Of a DNA stretch of 64,000 nucleotides, positions 35,655 through 44,447 are shown piece by piece. Position 1 is the stretch's first letter. Each line of letters begins with the position of its first letter. This DNA comes from Streptomyces humicola (GTDB lineage: Bacteria; Actinomycetota; Actinomycetes; Streptomycetales; Streptomycetaceae). A program made the position numbers and the translations under genes. The stretch spans positions 434,001 through 498,000 of the forward strand of contig NZ_JANFNG010000002.1 of NCBI RefSeq assembly GCF_024436035.1, given 5' to 3'. Below the pieces are notes generated by a model that ran no database searches, was not told the origin of the DNA, and saw only the letters and a program-made list of their open reading frames with translations.

Positions 35655-36887
35655 ATGGAACGGACCACGTGCTGCGTGGTGGGAGGCGGCCCGGCCGGGA
35701 TGGTTCTCGCCCTGCTGCTGGCCCGGGCCGGCGTCGAGGTGACCGTGGTGGAGAAGCACGGGGATTTCCTGCGTGATTTCCGCGGCGACACCGTGCACCC
35801 GTCGACGCTGTCGCTCCTGGACGACCTGGGTCTCGGGGAACGGTTCGCCGCCCTGCCACAGCGGCACGTCACCACCGTCCAGCTGCCGGTCGGCCCCGGC
35901 CGTGAGCTGCTCACCGTGGGCGACATCAGCACGCTGCCGGTGAAGCACAACTACATCGCCATGGTGCCGCAGTGGGATCTGCTCAACCTGCTGGCGGACG
36001 AGGCCCGGGGTGAGCCCTCCTTCCGGCTGCGGATGGACACGGAGGCGACCTCCTTCGTCCGGGAGCGGGACCGGGTGGCGGGGGTGAGCTACCGAACGGC
36101 GGGCGGCCGCACCGGGGAGCTGCGGGCCTCGGTCACGGTGGCGTGCGATGGCCGGGGGTCGCTCGCCCGGGGGCTGCCCGAGCTGGGGCTGCGCCGGTTC
36201 CCGTGCCCGATGGACGCCTGGTGGTTCCGGCTGCCGAGGCACGACGGCGACCCGGTCGGGCTGGTGGGGAATGTCGGCGAGGGGTTCATCTCGGTCATGA
36301 TCGACCGTGGCGGGTACTGGCAGTGCGCGGCCCTGATCCCGAAGGGCAGCGACACCGTGCGCCGCGCGGCCGGCCTTCAGCGGTTCGCCTCGCAGATCGC
36401 CGCCGTCGCCCCGTGGCTCGGCGAGCGCGCGGGGGCGCTGCGGTCGTGGGACGAGGTGAAGCTGCTCGACGTGCGGCTCGACCGGCTGCGGCGGTGGCAC
36501 CGCCCGGGGCTGCTGTGCATCGGGGATGCGGCCCACGCGATGTCGCCGGTCTTCGGGATCGGCATCAACCTGGCCGTCGAGGACGCCGTCGCCACGGCCC
36601 GGTATCTCGCAGGACCGCTGCGCGCCGGCACGGTGGGGCTGCGCGACGTGCAACGCGTTCAGCTGCGCCGCTGGCCGACCGCAGCTGCGACTCAGGCCCT
36701 GCAGCGCGCCGCGCACGCCCACGTCATCGAGCCGGTGCTCGCGGGGCGCCCTCCGCTGGGAGGCAGGGCGAACCCGCTGCGGGTGACCGAGGTGCTCGCG
36801 GCGGCGCCGTGGCTGAAGCGGCTTCCCGGCTACTTCTTCGCCTACGGCGCCGTGCGGGAGCGTCCCCCGGCGGAGTCGTTGCGGTGA
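35655..36887 (+). CDS. FAD-dependent oxidoreductase/monooxygenase
   Basis: The 410-residue flavoprotein of the p-hydroxybenzoate hydroxylase class has the FAD Rossmann motif GGGPAGMVLALLLARAG at the N-terminus. DG and RGSLARGL lie in the middle fingerprint, and GDAAHAMSPVFGIGINLAVEDAV near residue 295 binds the FAD ribityl/pyrophosphate. Members hydroxylate aromatic or polyketide substrates with NAD(P)H. The ATG at 35655 has GGAGCGGAG upstream. The neighbours do not reveal the substrate. Confidence 0.9.
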   Translation: MERTTCCVVGGGPAGMVLALLLARAGVEVTVVEKHGDFLRDFRGDTVHPSTLSLLDDLGLGERFAALPQRHVTTVQLPVGPGRELLTVGDISTLPVKHNYIAMVPQWDLLNLLADEARGEPSFRLRMDTEATSFVRERDRVAGVSYRTAGGRTGELRASVTVACDGRGSLARGLPELGLRRFPCPMDAWWFRLPRHDGDPVGLVGNVGEGFISVMIDRGGYWQCAALIPKGSDTVRRAAGLQRFASQIAAVAPWLGERAGALRSWDEVKLLDVRLDRLRRWHRPGLLCIGDAAHAMSPVFGIGINLAVEDAVATARYLAGPLRAGTVGLRDVQRVQLRRWPTAAATQALQRAAHAHVIEPVLAGRPPLGGRANPLRVTEVLAAAPWLKRLPGYFFAYGAVRERPPAESLR

Positions 36888-36911
36888 CCGGACCGGCCGC
36901 GACCGGTCCGG
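36888..36911. terminator. Bidirectional terminator hairpin
   Basis: A perfect 9-bp stem (CCGGACCGG / CCGGTCCGG) with a 6-base loop exactly fills the gap between the convergent FAD oxidoreductase and DUF347 genes. Confidence 0.72.
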
Positions 36912-37778
36912 TCAGCGGCGAGGCCTGCGGTGCTGGACCGAGTCCTTGGGCGGGACGGGCGCGGTGCCGGCGTCACCGTCGGTCTGCACGTCCTTGCGGC
37001 TGACGGCCAGGTAACCGACGAAGCCGAGGATCGCGAGCGTCCAGACGAGGGTGACGGGACCGAGGCCCAGATTCAGCCCGCCGCGGCTGCGGTCCACCGC
37101 CATCCAGTCGGCGAACGACGCGCCGAGCGGCCGGGTGATGATGTAGGCGAACCAGAAGGCGAGGATGGCGCCGAGCCCGAACCGGCCGTGCGCGACGGCG
37201 GGGACCGCGATCACCACGGCGAACAGGATGCCCGACGCGAGGTAGCCCAGGCCGAAGGTGCTGGCCGTCAGGTCGCCCGCCGCGGTGCCGAGCGCGAAGG
37301 TGGCCAGCACCGTCGCCCAGTAGAACGCCTCGCGCCGCCGGGTGTGGATGCTGTGGATCGACAGGGTCTTCTCGGTCGCGTACCAGACGGCGAAGATCAC
37401 CGCCAGCGCGACCATGAAGAACGGGGTGGAGATCAGGTAGGGCACCCCGAGCCCGACGTGCAGCGCGTCGGCGGCCATCGTGCCGAAGACGCTGACCATG
37501 ACGATGGCCGTCCAGTAGACCCAGGCGACGTACCGGCGTACGGAGAACTGCAGAACCAGCGCCGCAACGAACGCCAGGCCGCCCACGCCGACGGCGACGA
37601 AGTTGCCGAGCACACGGGCCAGGAAGTCCGATGCCGCCTCGCCCATGCCGGTGGTGAGCACCTTGGTGATCCAGAAGTATGCGGTCACCTCCGGGACCTT
37701 GCTCAGTGCGTGCCGGGCGGGGGCCAAGGGCGCGTTCTGCCGGAGTGGAGCTGTCGTCATGGCCGCCAAGGATGGCAT
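36912..37778 (-). CDS. DUF347/COG4705 integral membrane protein
   Basis: The 288-residue membrane protein has repeated DUF347 units: ITKVLTTGMGEAASDFL, YWATVLATFALGTAAGDLTA and YIITRPLGASFADWMA, each a helix with conserved Thr/Gly/Asp. Eight or nine hydrophobic segments fit the family. The function of COG4705 proteins is not firmly known; metal-ion transport has been suggested. The ATG at 37778 is chosen for AAGGA six bases upstream; an ATG six codons in is less well placed. A basic tail ends the protein. Confidence 0.85.
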   Translation of the reverse strand: MPSLAAMTTAPLRQNAPLAPARHALSKVPEVTAYFWITKVLTTGMGEAASDFLARVLGNFVAVGVGGLAFVAALVLQFSVRRYVAWVYWTAIVMVSVFGTMAADALHVGLGVPYLISTPFFMVALAVIFAVWYATEKTLSIHSIHTRRREAFYWATVLATFALGTAAGDLTASTFGLGYLASGILFAVVIAVPAVAHGRFGLGAILAFWFAYIITRPLGASFADWMAVDRSRGGLNLGLGPVTLVWTLAILGFVGYLAVSRKDVQTDGDAGTAPVPPKDSVQHRRPRR

Positions 37779-37848
37779 ACGAATCCTTGGCTCCCGGTGG
37801 CGGGTCGCTGCCTGCCGCCCGCCGCCGGGAGGCTTCGCCGGGGCGCCG

Positions 37849-38285
37849 TCACCGTCGTGCGGCCACCCGCCGGGCACGGACGCGGTCGGCGGTGATCGCC
37901 AGGCCGAGAAAGCAGCCCAGCACGATATCGGTGTAGTCGGAGTTGATCTGAAGGATCGTCAGATCGTCGTTGATCAGTTCGAGCAGCACCGTGCCCGCGA
38001 CGATGCCCACGATCCGGCCCTGGCCGCCGACGAGACTCACCCCGCCGATCACCGCGGCGGCGATCGCGGACAGCTCCCAGCCGACGCCCACCCCGCTCGC
38101 CGAGCCGACGCCCATACGGCCCAGCACCAGCATCCCGGCGAAGCCGGAGAGCAGCGAGCTGGTCACGTACATCCACACCACCCGCCGGTTGCCGCGGATG
38201 CCGGCGAGCCGTGCCGCCTCCGCGTTGCCGCCGACCGCGTACACCTGCCGTCCCACGTACGTGCGTTCCAGGAAGCTCTCCGGCC
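37849..38285 (-). pseudogene. Sugar ABC transporter permease (RbsC/XylH-like), C-terminal remnant
   Basis: About 145 codons of a ribose-family permease are left, from ESFLERTYVGRQVYAVGGNAE to the stop. Typical blocks are visible: AARLAGI, VWMYVTSSLLSGFAGML, ELSAIAAAVIGGVSLVGGQG and TVLLELINDDLTIL. A complete protein has about 320-350 residues, so the N-terminal half is missing, and coding similarity stops at about 38285, where a plus-strand ribulokinase fragment takes over. Only a GTG within the fragment at 38256 could start it. It is almost certainly not a functional transporter. It is part of a sugar-locus scar. Confidence 0.82.
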
Positions 38286-38395
38286 GCGCCGTGGTGGTCT
38301 GCGTCGCCGACGGCGCCGAACTCGGCAGCGCCGTCCACGAGTACCGCTACGGCTCCGTCGAGCGGCGGCTGCCCCGGCCGGACGGCGAACCGGCC
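38276..38395 (+). pseudogene. Ribulokinase (AraB-like) N-terminal fragment
   Basis: About 40 codons read LSGRAVVVCVADGAELGSAV then HEYRYGSVERRLP, which matches the conserved start of L-ribulokinase, where SGRAVVV follows the Asp-Tyr-Gly-Thr phosphate-binding strand. The first ten or so residues and all the rest of the kinase (about 550 residues) are absent. It abuts, in opposite orientation, the permease remnant. It is evidence that an arabinose-catabolic gene was once nearby. The identification rests on memory of the family pattern. Confidence 0.6.
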
Positions 38396-38430
38396 TGCTG
38401 CGGGGCGCGGTCCGGGGGCTGCCCGTCAAG

Positions 38431-38448
38431 ATTGTTAGCGCTCACAAT
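38431..38448. promoter_or_regulatory. LacI-family operator
   Basis: ATTGTTAGC-GCTCACAAT: 8 of 9 positions are symmetric around the AGCGCT core typical of LacI/GalR-family sites. On the minus strand it is followed at once by TTGACG, a possible -35 element pointing at the remnant permease. It therefore probably controlled the lost sugar-transport operon. Confidence 0.7.
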
Positions 38449-38566
38449 GACTTGCACTCCGAGGGAACGAAGGCGGAGGGGAGTGGTGCGGTGTGCTACT
38501 CGGGAGTGGTGCGGCGCGCTGCTGTTGCGAACCGGGCGCTGTCCGCCGGGGCGCCGGGGGGCGGAC

Positions 38567-39275
38567 TCAGGAGGTGGCGGTACTGCTACTGCTGCGCACG
38601 ATCAATTGCGGCTCGATGACGACGTGCAGGCCGTCGAAGCCGCCGGGGGGCCGGGAGGCGACGCTCCTGTCGGGACCTGCCCCGTCAGGACCTGCCCCGT
38701 CTGCGCCGATCCGGCCCGTGATGGTCTCCTCGATCCGCTCCAGCAGCAGCTGGATGCTGCGCTTGCCCACCGCACCGAAGTCCTGGCGGACGGTGGTCAG
38801 CGGCGGCGCGAAGAACTCCGCCTCCGGGATGTCGTCGAAGCCGACCATGGCCACGTCTTCCGGCACCCGGACGCCCGCCTCCCGGAAGGCGCGCAGAATC
38901 CCCAGTGCCATCTGGTCGTTGGCCACGAACACCGCGGTCAGTCCGCCGCTGCCGGCCCGCCCGGCGAGCTCCTGGCCCGCGCGGTAGCCGGAGAGCGGGC
39001 TCCAGTCCCCGGTGAGCGGTTCGGGCACGGGTGCGCCCGGCGTCGAGAGCCGCGCGCCAGCCGGCCCGCCGCGCCTCGGCCTCCAGCCAGTCCCGGGGGC
39101 CCGACACGTGCCAGACCGTCTCGTGCCCGGCAGCGAGCAGGTGCTCGGTGGCGAGCCGCGCGCCCAGCGCCTGGTCCACGCTGACCCCAGGGATCTCCAG
39201 GTCGTGCCCGCCCTAGACGGTCACCACCGGGAAGGGGTTCGGAAGTTCCGCGACCGCGGCGACGGCCGCGCTGTG
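38567..39275 (-). pseudogene. LacI-family regulator pseudogene
   Basis: The ligand-binding half of a LacI-type repressor is readable: PNPFPVVTV, then a TAG stop at 39213-39215. Next comes VDQALGARLATEHLLAAGHETVWHVSGPRDWLEAEARRAGWRAAL, a one-base insertion (extra G at about 39036-39038), and PEPLTGDWSPLSGYRAG to VAMVGFDDIPEAEFFAPPLTTVRQDF and the stop. The N-terminal helix-turn-helix and about 100 residues are missing. Three independent lesions make it a clear pseudogene. It most likely bound the preserved operator at 38431. Confidence 0.85.
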
Positions 39276-39510
39276 TCAACGCTCACATCACAACGGCGTC
39301 AAGCCCTCGGACGTCGGCGACCTGTTGTGACGCTGACGCCGCGTGAGCTGTGCGACGCGGTGGGCCACCACGCGTACTCCGTATGCGCGATGACGGCGTC
39401 GGAGCGCCGACGCATTCCGGTCGTCTGGGTCGCCGTGGGGATTATTACGGCATTGCGGATGGAAGGGGCCGGAGTCTGCGGGCACGATGGAAACCCCGTC
39501 AGGAGGTCCC

Positions 39511-40899
39511 ATGCCGCTCCATCGTGTCGAACGTGATCTGCAAGCACCCGACGACCTGTATGCGATGCCCGCTGCCGGGGAACCGCTGCCCCGCTACCGC
39601 ATTCCCGACGGGCCGATGCCTGCCCGTCAGGCGTTCCGGCTGGTCATGGACGAGCTCGCCCTCGACGGCAACTCCCGGCAGAATCTCGCCACGTTCTGCA
39701 CGACATGGTCGGAGCCCGAGGTACAGGCCGTCATGGCCGAGACCCTCGACAAGAACCTGGTCGACAAGGACGAGTACCCGCAGACCGCCGAGCTGGAATC
39801 GCGCTGCGTGCACATTCTCGCCGACCTGTGGAACTCCCCCGACGGCGCGACCACCGTCGGCTGCTCCACTACCGGTTCGAGCGAGGCGGCGATGCTCGCC
39901 GGCCTCGCCCTGCAGCGGCGCTGGCGCGCCCGCCGCCGGGGCGAGGGCAAGCCCGCGGACAGTCCGAATCTGGTGTGCGGCCCGGTCCAGGTGTGCTGGG
40001 AGAAGTTCGGCCGGTACTTCGACGTGGAGCTGCGGCAGGTGCCGCTGCTGTCGGGCAGCACCACCATGCGTCCGGAGCAGCTCGCGTCGTACATCGACGA
40101 GAACACGATCGGGGTGGTGGCGACCCTCGGCGTCACCTTCACGGGCGTCTACGAGCCGGTGGCTGAACTCTCCGCCGTCCTGGACGAGTTGCAGCGGACC
40201 ACCGGACTCGACATCCCGCTCCACGTGGACGCGGCGAGTGGCGGCTTCGTCGCCCCGTTCCTCGAACCCGACCTGGTGTGGGACTTCCGTCTGGAACGGG
40301 TCAAGTCCATCAACTCCTCGGGGCACAAGTTCGGCCTGGCCCCCCTGGGCGTGGGCTGGGTGGTGTGGCGGGACGCCGCCGAGCTGCCCGCGGAGCTGGT
40401 CTTCCATGTCGACTACCTCGGCGGTGACATGCCGACCTTCGCGCTGAATTTCAGCCGCCCCGGCGGCGAGGTCATCGCGCAGTACTACAATCTGCTGCGG
40501 TTCGGCCGTGAGGGCTACCGCACGGTGCAGGGCGCCTGCGCGAAGACGGCGGCCGAACTGGCCGACGCGGTCGCCGCACTCGGACCGATGCGGATCCTGC
40601 ACGACGGCCGGTCCGGGCTGCCGGTGGTGTGCTGGACTCTCACCCGGCCCCCCGATCCGGGCAGCGGCCAGTGGACTTTGTACGACCTCTCCGAGCGGTT
40701 GCGGATCCGCGGCTGGCAGGTGCCGACCTACCCGCTGCCCGCCGATCAGCAGGATGTCGCCGTTCAGCGCGTGGTCGTCCGCCACGGCGTCAGCCGCGAC
40801 CTGGCCGACCTCCTCCTCGGCGACATGAAGTGGGCCCTCGCCGAGCTGGAGCGCCGTAACCTGTCGGGCGCCGAGGAGCAGCCCGGCTTCCACCACTGA
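39511..40899 (+). CDS. gadB: Glutamate decarboxylase
   Basis: A 462-residue PLP enzyme of the GadB family, close to the E. coli length of 466. The PLP Lys is Lys273 in SINSSGHKFG, with HVDAASGGF (Asp240) before it, and TVGCSTTGSSEAAMLAGLA is the phosphate-binding block. It converts L-glutamate to GABA and CO2, consuming a proton. The ATG at 39511 has AGGAGG five bases upstream. No GadC antiporter is adjacent; two APC permeases lie far upstream at 2.1 and 18.4 kb. It may serve acid tolerance or GABA supply. Confidence 0.95.
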   Translation: MPLHRVERDLQAPDDLYAMPAAGEPLPRYRIPDGPMPARQAFRLVMDELALDGNSRQNLATFCTTWSEPEVQAVMAETLDKNLVDKDEYPQTAELESRCVHILADLWNSPDGATTVGCSTTGSSEAAMLAGLALQRRWRARRRGEGKPADSPNLVCGPVQVCWEKFGRYFDVELRQVPLLSGSTTMRPEQLASYIDENTIGVVATLGVTFTGVYEPVAELSAVLDELQRTTGLDIPLHVDAASGGFVAPFLEPDLVWDFRLERVKSINSSGHKFGLAPLGVGWVVWRDAAELPAELVFHVDYLGGDMPTFALNFSRPGGEVIAQYYNLLRFGREGYRTVQGACAKTAAELADAVAALGPMRILHDGRSGLPVVCWTLTRPPDPGSGQWTLYDLSERLRIRGWQVPTYPLPADQQDVAVQRVVVRHGVSRDLADLLLGDMKWALAELERRNLSGAEEQPGFHH

Positions 40900-40941
40900 G
40901 ACCTGGCACGCCGGAGCGGGATGGGAACGGGCTGGAGTGGC

Positions 40942-42408
40942 TCAGAACGGGAAGGCGCTCCGGCCGTGCTGGATGGAGATCCACTTCAGGGTGGTGAACG
41001 CCTCGACGGTCGACTCGCCGTTGAGGCGTCCCAGGCCTGAGTGCTTCTCGCCGCCGAACGCCACGATCGGCTCGTCCGCGATCGTTCCGTCGTTGACGTG
41101 GATCATCCCGGTCTCGATTCGCTGGGCGACGCGGACACCGCGCTCGATGTCAGCGGTGTGGACGGCGCCGCTGAGGCCGAAGGGCGTGTCGTTGGCGATC
41201 GCGACTGCCTCGTCCTCGCCGTCGAAGGGGATGACGATGACGACCGGGCCGAAGAGCTCGGTGCTGAGGATCGGCGCGCCCGAGGGCACCGAGGTCAGCA
41301 CGGACGGGCTCATCAGCGTGCCCTCGGCGCCGCCACGCAGCAGGGCGGTGGCGCCGCCGTGGATCGCCTGGGAGACCTGGGCGTCGATGGCATCGGCCTG
41401 GGCGGCGTTGATGAGCGGGCCGATGTGGGTGCCCGGGTCCTGGGGATCGCCGACCTTCAGCGTCTTGATCTTGGCGAGGAACCGCTCGGTGAACTCCTTT
41501 TCCACCGTGCGGTCGACCAGGACGCGATTGGCGGCCATGCACACCTGGCCCTGGTGGACGAAGCGGCTGAAGACGGCGGCGTCGACGGCGTAGTCGAGGT
41601 CGGCGTCGTCGAGCACGATCAGGGCGCTGTTGCCGCCGAGCTCGAGAACGGCGCGCTTGAAGTGGCCTGCCGCGACCTGGGCGACATGGCGGCCGACCTT
41701 GTCCGAACCGGTGAAGGAGATGACCTTGGGCACCGGGTGCTCGATGAGGGCGTCGCCTATCTCGGCTATGTCCGTGACGACGACGTTGAGCAGGCCGGCG
41801 GGCAGGCCTGCCTCCTCGAAGATCTTGGCGATCAGAGTGCCGCCGACGACCGGGGTGTTCTGGTGGGGCTTGAGGACGACGCCGTTGCCGAGGGCGAGCG
41901 CGGGGGCGACGGATTTGATCGACAGGAAGAGCGGGAAGTTGAAGGGGCTGATGACCCCGACCACGCCGACGGGCAGGCGGTAGAGCCGGTTCTCCTTGCC
42001 GTCGATGGGCGAGGGGAGGATGCGCCCCTCGGCGCGCAGCGCGAGCTGCATGGCCTCGCGCAGCATGTCCTTGGTCAGCGACAGTTCGAAGGCCGCCTTG
42101 AGCCGGGTGCCTCCGAGCTCCTCGACGATGGTCTCGGTGATCTCCTGCTCGTGCTTCTCCACGACGCGCAGGGCGCGTTCGAAGACGAGTCTGCGGGTGT
42201 ACGGGTTGACCGCGGCCCACTCCTTCTGGGCCCGCTCGGCGGCGCGGTAGGCCTGGTCGATCTCGTCGACGGTGGCCACGGTTATCGAGGCGATTTTGTC
42301 TCCGTTGTACGGATTGAAATCGATGATTTCCCAGGAGCCGCTACCAGGCTTCCACTGGCCGTCGATGTACTGCAGCGCCAATTCGGGAGAACCGGATGAA
42401 TACGACAT
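40942..42408 (-). CDS. Aldehyde dehydrogenase (benzaldehyde dehydrogenase-like)
   Basis: A 488-residue NAD(P)-dependent aldehyde dehydrogenase, normal length. Catalytic Cys290 is in FVHQGQVCMAANRV, general base Glu256 in AVLELGGN, Asn157 in SPFNFPL and Lys180 in VVLKPHQ. The FVHQGQVC form is typical of the aromatic aldehyde (XylC/vanillin dehydrogenase) branch. The ATG at 42408 follows GAAAGGGAT. It is convergent with gadB, 42 bp apart; a link to GABA breakdown as succinic semialdehyde dehydrogenase is possible but the branch argues against it. Confidence 0.92.
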   Translation of the reverse strand: MSYSSGSPELALQYIDGQWKPGSGSWEIIDFNPYNGDKIASITVATVDEIDQAYRAAERAQKEWAAVNPYTRRLVFERALRVVEKHEQEITETIVEELGGTRLKAAFELSLTKDMLREAMQLALRAEGRILPSPIDGKENRLYRLPVGVVGVISPFNFPLFLSIKSVAPALALGNGVVLKPHQNTPVVGGTLIAKIFEEAGLPAGLLNVVVTDIAEIGDALIEHPVPKVISFTGSDKVGRHVAQVAAGHFKRAVLELGGNSALIVLDDADLDYAVDAAVFSRFVHQGQVCMAANRVLVDRTVEKEFTERFLAKIKTLKVGDPQDPGTHIGPLINAAQADAIDAQVSQAIHGGATALLRGGAEGTLMSPSVLTSVPSGAPILSTELFGPVVIVIPFDGEDEAVAIANDTPFGLSGAVHTADIERGVRVAQRIETGMIHVNDGTIADEPIVAFGGEKHSGLGRLNGESTVEAFTTLKWISIQHGRSAFPF

Positions 42409-42479
42409 TGCGCCATCCCTTTCACGCGCGCCGGTGGACCCGTCCGGGGCACCTGATGCCCATTCATACTACTGAGATC

Positions 42480-43346
42480 TCAGGCCCCTTGGAGAATCGA
42501 CCGGAGGAGGTCCCGGGTCCCCTTCACAGAGAGGCTGTCCGCCCGCAGCCGGTCCATCACCCGTACGTACTGCGCCACTTCGTCGCGCTTATCGAGATAG
42601 AGCGCACCTGTGAGCTGTTCGAGGTAGACGACATCGGGCAGTTCGGCGTCCGGGAAGCGCAGCAGGGTGAAGGCGCCCGTCTCCGCGGCGTGGCCACCGA
42701 ACGAGAACGGCATGACATGGAGGGTGACATGCGGCAGTTCGGAGACCTCGAGCAGCCTTTCGATCTGACCACGCATCACCTCCGGCCCGCCGTAGGGGCG
42801 GCGCAGCGCCGCTTCGTCCAGCACCGCGTGAAATTCGGGTGACTTCTCACCCATGAGCATCTTCTGCCGGCGAAGCCGCAGGTCGACGCGGCGCTCGACC
42901 TCGTCGTCCGAGGCGGAGGGCTGGCCGAGCAGCACGACGGCACGGGCGTAGGCGTCGGTCTGCAGCAGGCCGTGGACGAACTGGAGCTCGAAGATCTCGA
43001 TGCACGAAGCCGACTCCTCCAGACCCACATATGTCTGGAACCAGCCGGGCAGCACGTCGCTGTAGGAGTGCCACCAGCCCGCCACGCTCGCCTCCCGGGC
43101 CAGCCCGAGCAGCGCGTCCCGCTCCGTGGGCTCGGTGACACCGTAAAGAGTGAGCAGATCCGCGACATCGCGCTCTTTGAAGCTCACCCGGCCGAGCTCC
43201 ATGCGGCTGATCTTCGACTCCGACGCCCGGATCGAGTACCCGGCGTCCTCCCGCGTGACGCCTCTCGACTCGCGCAGCCGCCGCAGCTGGGAGCCGAGAA
43301 GGATACGGCGCACCATCGATCCGCTTCCCGGCTGATCTGTCGTCAT
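42480..43346 (-). CDS. WhiJ/Scr1-type helix-turn-helix regulator with DUF5753
   Basis: The 288-residue regulator has an N-terminal XRE helix-turn-helix (LGSQLRRLRESRGVTREDAGYSIRASESKISRMELG, about 17-52) and a DUF5753 domain to the end (GWWHSYSDVLPGWFQTYVGLEESA, VHGLLQTDAYARAV, EFHAVLDEAALRRPYG, VMPFSFGGHA). Such proteins pair with small DUF397 proteins and RsbW-like ATPases in streptomycete WhiJ/abaA-type loci that affect development and antibiotic output. Both partners are encoded just downstream on the divergent side. Confidence 0.92.
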   Translation of the reverse strand: MTTDQPGSGSMVRRILLGSQLRRLRESRGVTREDAGYSIRASESKISRMELGRVSFKERDVADLLTLYGVTEPTERDALLGLAREASVAGWWHSYSDVLPGWFQTYVGLEESASCIEIFELQFVHGLLQTDAYARAVVLLGQPSASDDEVERRVDLRLRRQKMLMGEKSPEFHAVLDEAALRRPYGGPEVMRGQIERLLEVSELPHVTLHVMPFSFGGHAAETGAFTLLRFPDAELPDVVYLEQLTGALYLDKRDEVAQYVRVMDRLRADSLSVKGTRDLLRSILQGA

Positions 43347-43433
43347 ATGTCTGGGTCCTCCTCCACGGAACAGGCGCAGTCTGCCACTTCACGTGACCGT
43401 TCGACTCCGGATCCGGTCACGAACGAGTGACGG

Positions 43434-43483
43434 ATGCACGTGAATCTTCCCCTGCATATGCCAATTTTGCATCTGCACGTGCA
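43434..43483. promoter_or_regulatory. CACGTG/GCATATGC motif cluster, copy A
   Basis: Contains ATGCACGTGAATCT (43434-43447), then six bases, then GCATATGC (43454-43461). A further TGCACGTGCA palindrome is at 43474-43483. It lies between the divergent DUF5753 regulator and ATPase genes. The first two elements recur with identical spacing, in inverted orientation, at 44347-44374, so it is a likely binding site for the DUF5753 regulator. Confidence 0.6.
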
Positions 43484-43570
43484 TTCGCCCTTGCATACGG
43501 ACCAGGCGTTGGAGAGCATGTGGGGCGTGCACATGTCGATGACCGTCAACGACAGGCCGAGGTGCGGCAC

Positions 43571-44023
43571 ATGAGGAGTGAGACCTCCACTGCGCTCTCC
43601 CCTTTATGGGATGTGCTGCCCGCGTCCGATCAGCTGGCATCGTCGACGTGCGAGCTGCCCGCGCGCTTTGAGGCGGTGTGGGAGGCACGGCAGTTCACCC
43701 GGCTGACGCTGCAACGGTGGGAGTTGCCCGAGCTGTTGGATACGGTGGCGCTCGTGGCATCCGAACTGGTGACCAATGCGCTGCGCCACGGCATGACTCC
43801 ACTCGCCGCGCCGGTGGTCCGCCTCAGCCTGGCGCGGCTGACGTCGCGCGTCGTATGTGCCGTCCGGGACCCGAGCAGCGCCGCCCCGGTGACCAGGACC
43901 CCTGATTTCGTGGCCGAGTCCGGCAGGGGGCTGCACCTGGTGGCGTCCTGCAGCGAGACGTGGGGATGGCACCCGCTGTCGGGTGCGGGCAAGGTGGTCT
44001 GGGCTCTGTTTCCGACCGAATGA
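43571..44023 (+). CDS. RsbW-like ATP-binding protein (HATPase_c)
   Basis: The 150-residue GHKL-type ATPase of the serine kinase/anti-sigma family has its N box at LVASELVTNALRHGMTP and its G box at VAESGRGLHLVASCSETWGW. Streptomycetes have many such proteins, and those beside DUF5753 and DUF397 genes form WhiJ/abaA-type modules. The ATG at 43571 is used; the open frame starts further upstream but that part is promoter DNA. It is convergent with the DUF397 gene, 22 bp apart. The partner sigma or anti-anti-sigma factor is unknown. Confidence 0.88.
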   Translation: MRSETSTALSPLWDVLPASDQLASSTCELPARFEAVWEARQFTRLTLQRWELPELLDTVALVASELVTNALRHGMTPLAAPVVRLSLARLTSRVVCAVRDPSSAAPVTRTPDFVAESGRGLHLVASCSETWGWHPLSGAGKVVWALFPTE

Positions 44024-44045
44024 CGTCCTGCGGGACGTCCGCGGG

Positions 44046-44291
44046 CTACGGCGCGCCCTGCACGAGATGGTCGAACTCGCCCTCCTTCACACCCAGCAAG
44101 AGCGCCTCGATCTCGGCCCGGGTGTATATCAGAGCCGGACCTTCAGGAAAACGGGAGTTGCGCACCGCCACGCCCCCGTCCGGCAGCTTCGCCAACTCCA
44201 CGCACGTCCCCTGGGAGTTGCTCCTCCGGCTCTTCTGCCAGACAACTCCGTGGAGTTCCGCAGCCGCCATGCCGTTGTACGTGTGGTGCAC
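44046..44291 (-). CDS. DUF397 domain protein
   Basis: The 81-residue protein has the diagnostic DUF397 pattern: VVWQKSRRSNSQGTCVELAKL, GGVAVRNSRFPEGPALIYTRAEIEALLLGVKEGEFDHLV. DUF397 proteins interact with their cognate DUF5753 regulator and modulate its DNA binding (WhiJ and Scr systems). The GTG at 44291 is chosen because GGAGG lies five bases upstream; an upstream GTG (44312) and a downstream ATG (44270) are alternatives. The partner regulator is encoded 0.7 kb away. Confidence 0.9.
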   Translation of the reverse strand: MHHTYNGMAAAELHGVVWQKSRRSNSQGTCVELAKLPDGGVAVRNSRFPEGPALIYTRAEIEALLLGVKEGEFDHLVQGAP

Positions 44292-44346
44292 ATGTACCTC
44301 CAGGGCCTGCACTTCTCACCAGCGCGCATGATAGCGCGACGCACAT

Positions 44347-44374
44347 GCATATGCGCGTGCAGATTCACGTGCAT
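44347..44374. promoter_or_regulatory. CACGTG/GCATATGC motif cluster, copy B (inverted)
   Basis: GCATATGC (44347-44354), six bases, AGATTCACGTGCAT (44361-44374): the exact reverse complement arrangement of copy A, including the six-base spacing. It lies between the DUF397 gene and the divergent GNAT gene, so both could answer to the same regulator. Confidence 0.6.
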
Positions 44375-44447
44375 ACAGATCGCCACCATCTCCGCACACA
44401 GCGTTAATCCGGATGCGCGACCGGCCGCGGGCGCGGCAACATGCCGT

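Noticed and set aside
38685-39179. 164-codon minus-strand frame as an independent gene
   Set aside because: Its first third is the LacI ligand-binding domain and the rest is out of frame. It is part of the LacI pseudogene, not a gene of its own.
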